Source: Wenyingzhuangia sp. 2_MG-2023
GTDB taxonomy: Bacteria > Bacteroidota > Bacteroidia > Flavobacteriales > Flavobacteriaceae
Reading direction: 5' to 3'
Assembly: GCF_030548295.1 (NCBI RefSeq)
Contig: NZ_JAUOSB010000006.1
Span: forward strand, 62,001-126,000
Length of the DNA stretch: 64,000 nt
Part shown: in pieces, positions 59,813-64,000 of the stretch
Numbering within the stretch: position 1 is the stretch's first letter
Layout: the number at the start of each line of letters is the position of its first letter
Position numbers and translations under genes: made by a program
Notes under the pieces: generated by a model
What the model was told of the DNA's origin: nothing
The model's input: the letters and a program-made list of their open reading frames with translations, nothing else
The model's database searches: none

Positions 59813-61666
59813 ATGAGTCAAGAAACAAAATACACCGAAGACAATATACGATCGTTAGACTGGAAAGAACACATCCGCATGCGACCAGGTATGTATATTG
59901 GTAAACTTGGTGATGGTTCTTCGCAAGATGATGGTATTTATATTTTAATCAAAGAGGTGATAGACAACTCCATTGATGAATATGTCATGGGAGCAGGAAA
60001 AACCATTGAGATTACTGTAAAAGATGAGATGGTTAAAATTAGAGATTACGGACGCGGTGTTCCTTTAGGGAAAGTAGTAGATGTAGTTTCAAAAATGAAC
60101 ACAGGAGGTAAATACGATTCTAGGGCCTTTAAAAAATCAGTTGGGTTGAATGGAGTGGGTACCAAAGCAGTAAATGCATTGTCTACCAATTTTACCATTC
60201 AGTCTTTTAGAGATGGACAAACCACTTTGGCTGAATTTGAAAAAGGAGAACTGATTAGTCAAACTCCTTTAGAAGCTTCTAGTGCAAGAAGAGGAACTCG
60301 TGTAATTTTTTATCCAGATCCAACCATTTTTATCAACTTTAAGTTCAGAAGTGAATATGTGGTAAAAATGATCAAAAACTATGTGTATCTAAATCCTGGA
60401 TTGACCATTGTTTTTAACGGAGAAAAATTTATTTCTGAAAATGGATTGAAAGATTTGTTGGAGGAAAATATTCATGTAGATACTATGGCTTATCCTATTA
60501 TTCACCTAAAAGGAGATGATATAGAAGTTGCCATAACTCATAGTAAAACTCAATACAGTGAGGAATATCATTCTTTTGTAAACGGACAACACACCACACA
60601 AGGAGGAACGCATCAAAATGCGTTTAGAGAAGCTATTGTAAAAACCATTAGAGAATTTTTTGGAAAGAATTTTGATGCTTCGGATGTTCGTAAATCCATT
60701 GTAAGTGCCATTGCTATAAAGGTGATGGAACCTGTATTTGAGAGTCAGACAAAGACCAAATTGGGGTCCACAGAAATGGGTGGGGAATTGCCTACGGTAA
60801 GAACGTACATCAACGATTTTATCAAAACCAATTTAGATAATTATTTACACAAAAATCCGACAGCTGCAGATGCCATTCAGCGCAAAGTAATGCAGGCTGA
60901 AAAGGAACGTAAGGAATTGTCTGGAATTAGAAAAATAGCAAGAGACCGTGCTAAAAAAGCGAGTTTACACAATAAAAAATTACGCGATTGTAGAATTCAT
61001 TTAGCCGATTCTAAAAAAGAAGGACATTTAGATACTTCTTTGTTTATTACCGAGGGAGATTCTGCAAGTGGTTCCATCACCAAATCACGCAACGTAAACA
61101 CACAAGCAGTTTTTAGTTTAAAAGGAAAGCCGTTAAACTGTTACGGATTGACTAAAAAAATTGTGTACGAGAATGAGGAATTCAACTTATTACAAGCAGC
61201 TTTAAATATAGAAGATGGAATAGAGAATTTACGTTACAACAATGTAATTATTGCTACCGATGCCGATGTGGATGGAATGCACATTCGTTTGTTGCTGATT
61301 ACCTTCTTTTTGCAATTTTTTCCAGAAGTCATTAAAGAAGGACATTTGTACATTTTAGACACTCCGTTGTTTAGAGTTCGTAATAAAAAAGACACTATTT
61401 ACTGTTATTCTGAAGAGGAAAAACAAAATGCCATAGAAAAACTAACAGGAAAACCAGAGATTACACGATTTAAAGGGTTGGGAGAAATTTCTCCAGATGA
61501 ATTTCAACACTTTATTGGAGACAATATCCGCCTAGATCCTGTGATGTTAGACAAAGAACAATCTATAGAATCTATGTTGGAGTTTTACATGGGTAAAAAT
61601 ACACCCACAAGACAAGATTTTATCATAGACAATTTGAAATACGAATTGGATGTAATTGAGGAATAG
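59813..61666 (+). CDS. parE: DNA topoisomerase IV subunit B ParE
   Basis: The 617-residue protein has ParE length. GHKL ATPase with RDYGRGVP and [13 protein letters not shown], transducer near 230-390, and the TOPRIM domain with EGDSASG (~417) and [10 protein letters not shown]. It supplies the ATPase for decatenation. Unlike the usual parE-parC neighbourhood, a DUF2971 gene follows directly (stop TAG is adjacent to its ATG). Confidence 0.95.
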   Translation: MSQETKYTEDNIRSLDWKEHIRMRPGMYIGKLGDGSSQDDGIYILIKEVIDNSIDEYVMGAGKTIEITVKDEMVKIRDYGRGVPLGKVVDVVSKMNTGGKYDSRAFKKSVGLNGVGTKAVNALSTNFTIQSFRDGQTTLAEFEKGELISQTPLEASSARRGTRVIFYPDPTIFINFKFRSEYVVKMIKNYVYLNPGLTIVFNGEKFISENGLKDLLEENIHVDTMAYPIIHLKGDDIEVAITHSKTQYSEEYHSFVNGQHTTQGGTHQNAFREAIVKTIREFFGKNFDASDVRKSIVSAIAIKVMEPVFESQTKTKLGSTEMGGELPTVRTYINDFIKTNLDNYLHKNPTAADAIQRKVMQAEKERKELSGIRKIARDRAKKASLHNKKLRDCRIHLADSKKEGHLDTSLFITEGDSASGSITKSRNVNTQAVFSLKGKPLNCYGLTKKIVYENEEFNLLQAALNIEDGIENLRYNNVIIATDADVDGMHIRLLLITFFLQFFPEVIKEGHLYILDTPLFRVRNKKDTIYCYSEEEKQNAIEKLTGKPEITRFKGLGEISPDEFQHFIGDNIRLDPVMLDKEQSIESMLEFYMGKNTPTRQDFIIDNLKYELDVIEE

Positions 61667-62401
61667 ATGGGAGAAAATATTCCAGTGGTTGTTTATAAGT
61701 ATCTAGATTTTGAAACAGGGATAGAGAAAGTTTTAAAAGAAGGGACGATAAAATTTTCAACCCCATCTAGTTTTAATGATCCGTTTGATTGTTATGAAGT
61801 ATTGATTGAGCCAATATCTAAAATATCTAGAGAGCAGGTTGATTTTTCTATGTTTTTTCCTATTAATTATGAAGAAGGAGATAAGTTTTTAAGGGATACA
61901 AGTATAGAGTATTTCAAGAAATATAAAGAAGAAATTAGAATAACTTCGTTTAGCGAATGTTATAAAAATATTTTAATGTGGTCTCATTACGGAGAAAAGC
62001 ATACTGGTTTATCTATTGGGTTTTCAACTGAATTAAATAAAAGAGATTTTAATAGGGTTGATTATAAAAAAGAAATAATACCCAAACCTTTCGATGCTGA
62101 TGGAGATGAGAAAAATAATTTAGAAGCAATAAATTATTGGTTATATACAAAAAGTAAAGATTGGGGATATGAGAAAGAAATTAGATTCATCAATAGTGAT
62201 AAAACAGAGTTTTTAACATTTAACCCCAAAATAATAAAAGAAGTTTATTTCGGGTTAAAAGTATCATCAGAAAAAATAAAGAATAAAATAAAAGAATTAC
62301 AACTGTACGGTTATGAACATGTGAAATTCTATCAAATGAAAGAAGTTCCAAATGAGTTCAGAATTGAAAAAGAATTAATAAATACAGAAGACATATTTTA
62401 A
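61667..62401 (+). CDS. DUF2971 protein inserted between parE and parC
   Basis: 244 residues of the DUF2971 family: KYLDFETGIEKVLKEGTIKFSTPSSFNDPFDCYE and CYKNILMWSHYGEKHTGLSIGF are the hallmarks. Its function is not known to me; members are often found as orphan genes of the mobile pool. The start is right after the parE stop and the end is 2 bp before parC, so it is locked in the parE-parC transcript. The DNA is more A-rich than parE around it, in keeping with acquisition. Its action could touch topoisomerase levels only by expression coupling. Confidence 0.85.
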   Translation: MGENIPVVVYKYLDFETGIEKVLKEGTIKFSTPSSFNDPFDCYEVLIEPISKISREQVDFSMFFPINYEEGDKFLRDTSIEYFKKYKEEIRITSFSECYKNILMWSHYGEKHTGLSIGFSTELNKRDFNRVDYKKEIIPKPFDADGDEKNNLEAINYWLYTKSKDWGYEKEIRFINSDKTEFLTFNPKIIKEVYFGLKVSSEKIKNKIKELQLYGYEHVKFYQMKEVPNEFRIEKELINTEDIF

Positions 62402-62403
62402 GT

Positions 62404-64000
62404 ATGCAAGACGACATCAATAACCAAGAAGAAAGCGAATTTGAAGAAGATAAAAAAGTAGAAAGTCAAGAAACCATTACCAAAGTAACAGGAATGTACA
62501 AGGAGTGGTTTTTAGATTATGCATCTTATGTAATTCTAGAACGAGCGGTTCCTGCTATAGCCGATGGTTTTAAACCTGTGCAAAGACGTATCATGCAGTC
62601 TATGAAAGACCTGGATGATGGACGTTACAACAAGGTAGCCAATTTGGTAGGGCACACCATGCAGTACCATCCACATGGAGATGCTTCTATTTCTGATGCC
62701 ATGGTGCAAATAGGGCAGAAGGAATTATTGATAGACATGCAGGGAAACTGGGGGAATATTCTTACAGGAGACCGTGCTGCTGCTGCTCGTTATATAGAAG
62801 CGCGTTTGACCAAATTTGCTTTAGAGGTAGTCTTCAATCCTAAAACAACAAAATGGCAATCTTCTTACGATGGTCGTAGAAAAGAACCTATCAACTTGCC
62901 CGTAAAATTTCCAATGTTGTTGGCTCAAGGAGGAGAAGGAATTGCTGTAGGATTGTCTACCAAAATATTGCCACACAATTTTAACGAGTTGATTGATGCT
63001 TCTATTAAAATATTAAAAGGACGTAGTTTTACGCTGTATCCTGATTTTTTAACAGGAGGAGAAGTTGATGTAACCAATTATAACGATGGTGCTCGTGGAG
63101 GAAAAGTACGTGTAAGAGCTAAGATTTCTCAACTGGATAAAAAAACGTTGGTGGTTACAGAAATTCCTTACGGAACTACAACGTCAACTTTGATAGAATC
63201 TATTATCAAAGCAAATGATAAAGGAAAAATTAAAGTAAAACAAATTGAAGACAATACAGCCAGAAATGTAGAAATCATCATCCATTTGCCACCAGGGATT
63301 TCTCCAGACAAAACCATTGATGGCTTGTATGCTTTTACCAGTTGTGAGGTCTCTATTTCACCATTGTGTTGTGTCATTCAAGATCACAAACCTGTATTTG
63401 TAGGGGTTTCGGATATCTTAAAAATATCTACGAATAATACGTTGAATTTGTTAAAACGTGAGTTGGAAATTCAGTTGGCAGAATTGTTAGAGCAATGGCA
63501 TTTTGCATCGTTAGAACGTATTTTTATAGAGAATAGAATTTACCGCGATATAGAAGAAGAAAGCACTTGGGAAGGTGTGATTTCTGCAATTGATACTGGA
63601 TTGAAACCTTACATTCAACATTTAAAACGTGCAGTTACAGAAGAGGATATCACGCGATTGACAGAAATTAGAATCAAAAGAATTTCTAAGTTTGATATTG
63701 ACAAAGCCAAACAATTTATAGAAGGTTTGGAGGATAAAATGACCCAAGTTCAATATCATTTAGATAATTTGGTGGAGTATGCTATTGATTATTTCAAATC
63801 TTTGAAAGAAAAATACGGAAAAGAAAAACCTCGATTGACAGAAATCAAAACTTTTGATGATATAGAGGCAACCAAAGTGGTGATGCGTAACGAGAAATTG
63901 TACGTAAACAGAGAAGAAGGTTTTGTAGGAACATCGTTAAAAAGAGATGAGTTTGTTGCAGATTGTGCCGATATTGACGATGTAATTGTTTTTAGAAAAG
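62404..64000 (+). CDS. parC: DNA topoisomerase IV subunit A ParC (partial, cut by the window edge)
   Basis: Read from the ATG at 62404, about 532 codons are visible. MYKEWFLDYASYVILERAVPAIADGFKPVQRRI opens the breakage-reunion domain; HPHGDAS follows, and Y130 in AAAARYIEARL is the catalytic tyrosine. An acidic, poorly conserved stretch comes first (residues 5-20). The C-terminal domain is outside the window. It pairs with ParE to cut and rejoin DNA. Confidence 0.95.
   Translation, partial: MQDDINNQEESEFEEDKKVESQETITKVTGMYKEWFLDYASYVILERAVPAIADGFKPVQRRIMQSMKDLDDGRYNKVANLVGHTMQYHPHGDASISDAMVQIGQKELLIDMQGNWGNILTGDRAAAARYIEARLTKFALEVVFNPKTTKWQSSYDGRRKEPINLPVKFPMLLAQGGEGIAVGLSTKILPHNFNELIDASIKILKGRSFTLYPDFLTGGEVDVTNYNDGARGGKVRVRAKISQLDKKTLVVTEIPYGTTTSTLIESIIKANDKGKIKVKQIEDNTARNVEIIIHLPPGISPDKTIDGLYAFTSCEVSISPLCCVIQDHKPVFVGVSDILKISTNNTLNLLKRELEIQLAELLEQWHFASLERIFIENRIYRDIEEESTWEGVISAIDTGLKPYIQHLKRAVTEEDITRLTEIRIKRISKFDIDKAKQFIEGLEDKMTQVQYHLDNLVEYAIDYFKSLKEKYGKEKPRLTEIKTFDDIEATKVVMRNEKLYVNREEGFVGTSLKRDEFVADCADIDDVIVFRK

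Overview
The window looks like the chromosome of a marine member of the Flavobacteriaceae (Bacteroidota). Reasons: low GC (about one third by eye), TAnnTTTG promoter boxes, no clear Shine-Dalgarno sequences, a type IX secretion C-terminal sorting domain, DUF2007/DUF2061 proteins, a sulfite reductase-HEPN fusion, a MoaC-MoaB fusion, and sulfatases next to a uronate operon. The genus cannot be fixed from the sequence alone. No rRNA, tRNA, CRISPR array, insertion sequence or prophage was seen.

Region 1 (1-18.8 kb) is an assimilatory nitrate locus. A minus-strand operon runs from a 1176-residue nitrate reductase/FAD/[2Fe-2S] fusion through a rubredoxin protein into molybdenum-cofactor genes (moeA, mobA, moaD, moaE, moaCB), the last cut by the window edge. 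Then come an NO-dioxygenase-type globin, a nitrate ABC transporter operon with an outer-membrane barrel protein, an FNR-like regulator with a 4-cysteine pattern, and divergent nirBD. The four control regions all carry TACGTA boxes.

Region 2 (19-28.4 kb) is sulfate assimilation plus siroheme synthesis: an Rrf2 regulator, DUF2007 and DUF2061 proteins, cysH, cysD, cysN, sulfite reductase-HEPN, uroporphyrinogen methyltransferase, siroheme synthase and a ferredoxin-NADP reductase. Three copies of a CCTAC-N7-GTAGG operator tie the Rrf2 gene to this operon. Siroheme made here would serve both the sulfite and the nitrite reductase.

Region 3 (28.4-38 kb) is mixed housekeeping: CBS membrane protein, EamA exporters, DEAD-box helicase, AraC regulator, FAD protein, small membrane proteins and dapD. 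Region 4 (36.9-45.8 kb) is a LacI-controlled uronate operon: SDR fructuronate reductase, iduronate-sulfatase-like enzyme, uxuA, uxaC and a TRAP transporter. Region 5 (45.8-50.5 kb) has an orphan HEPN-motif protein, DUF2721, ychF, DUF1569 and a dihydrouridine synthase.

Region 6 (50.6-54.1 kb) is the most unusual part. It is a tandem array of five paralogous small unknown proteins (110-127 aa) plus a sixth related start. Five of the six units have the same promoter: a TTGCT-N4-ATCA(C/A) box placed exactly 37 bp before a TAnnTTT(A/G) box. Most units also have their own terminator-like hairpin. The proteins look like a beta-alpha-beta-beta-alpha module followed by a variable linker, an amphipathic helix and a conserved C-terminal tail. 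I do not recognise the family. Region 7 (54.2-64 kb) holds a second sulfatase, a type IX secreted protein, an EamA exporter, a GT39-like membrane protein and parE-parC with a DUF2971 gene inserted between them.
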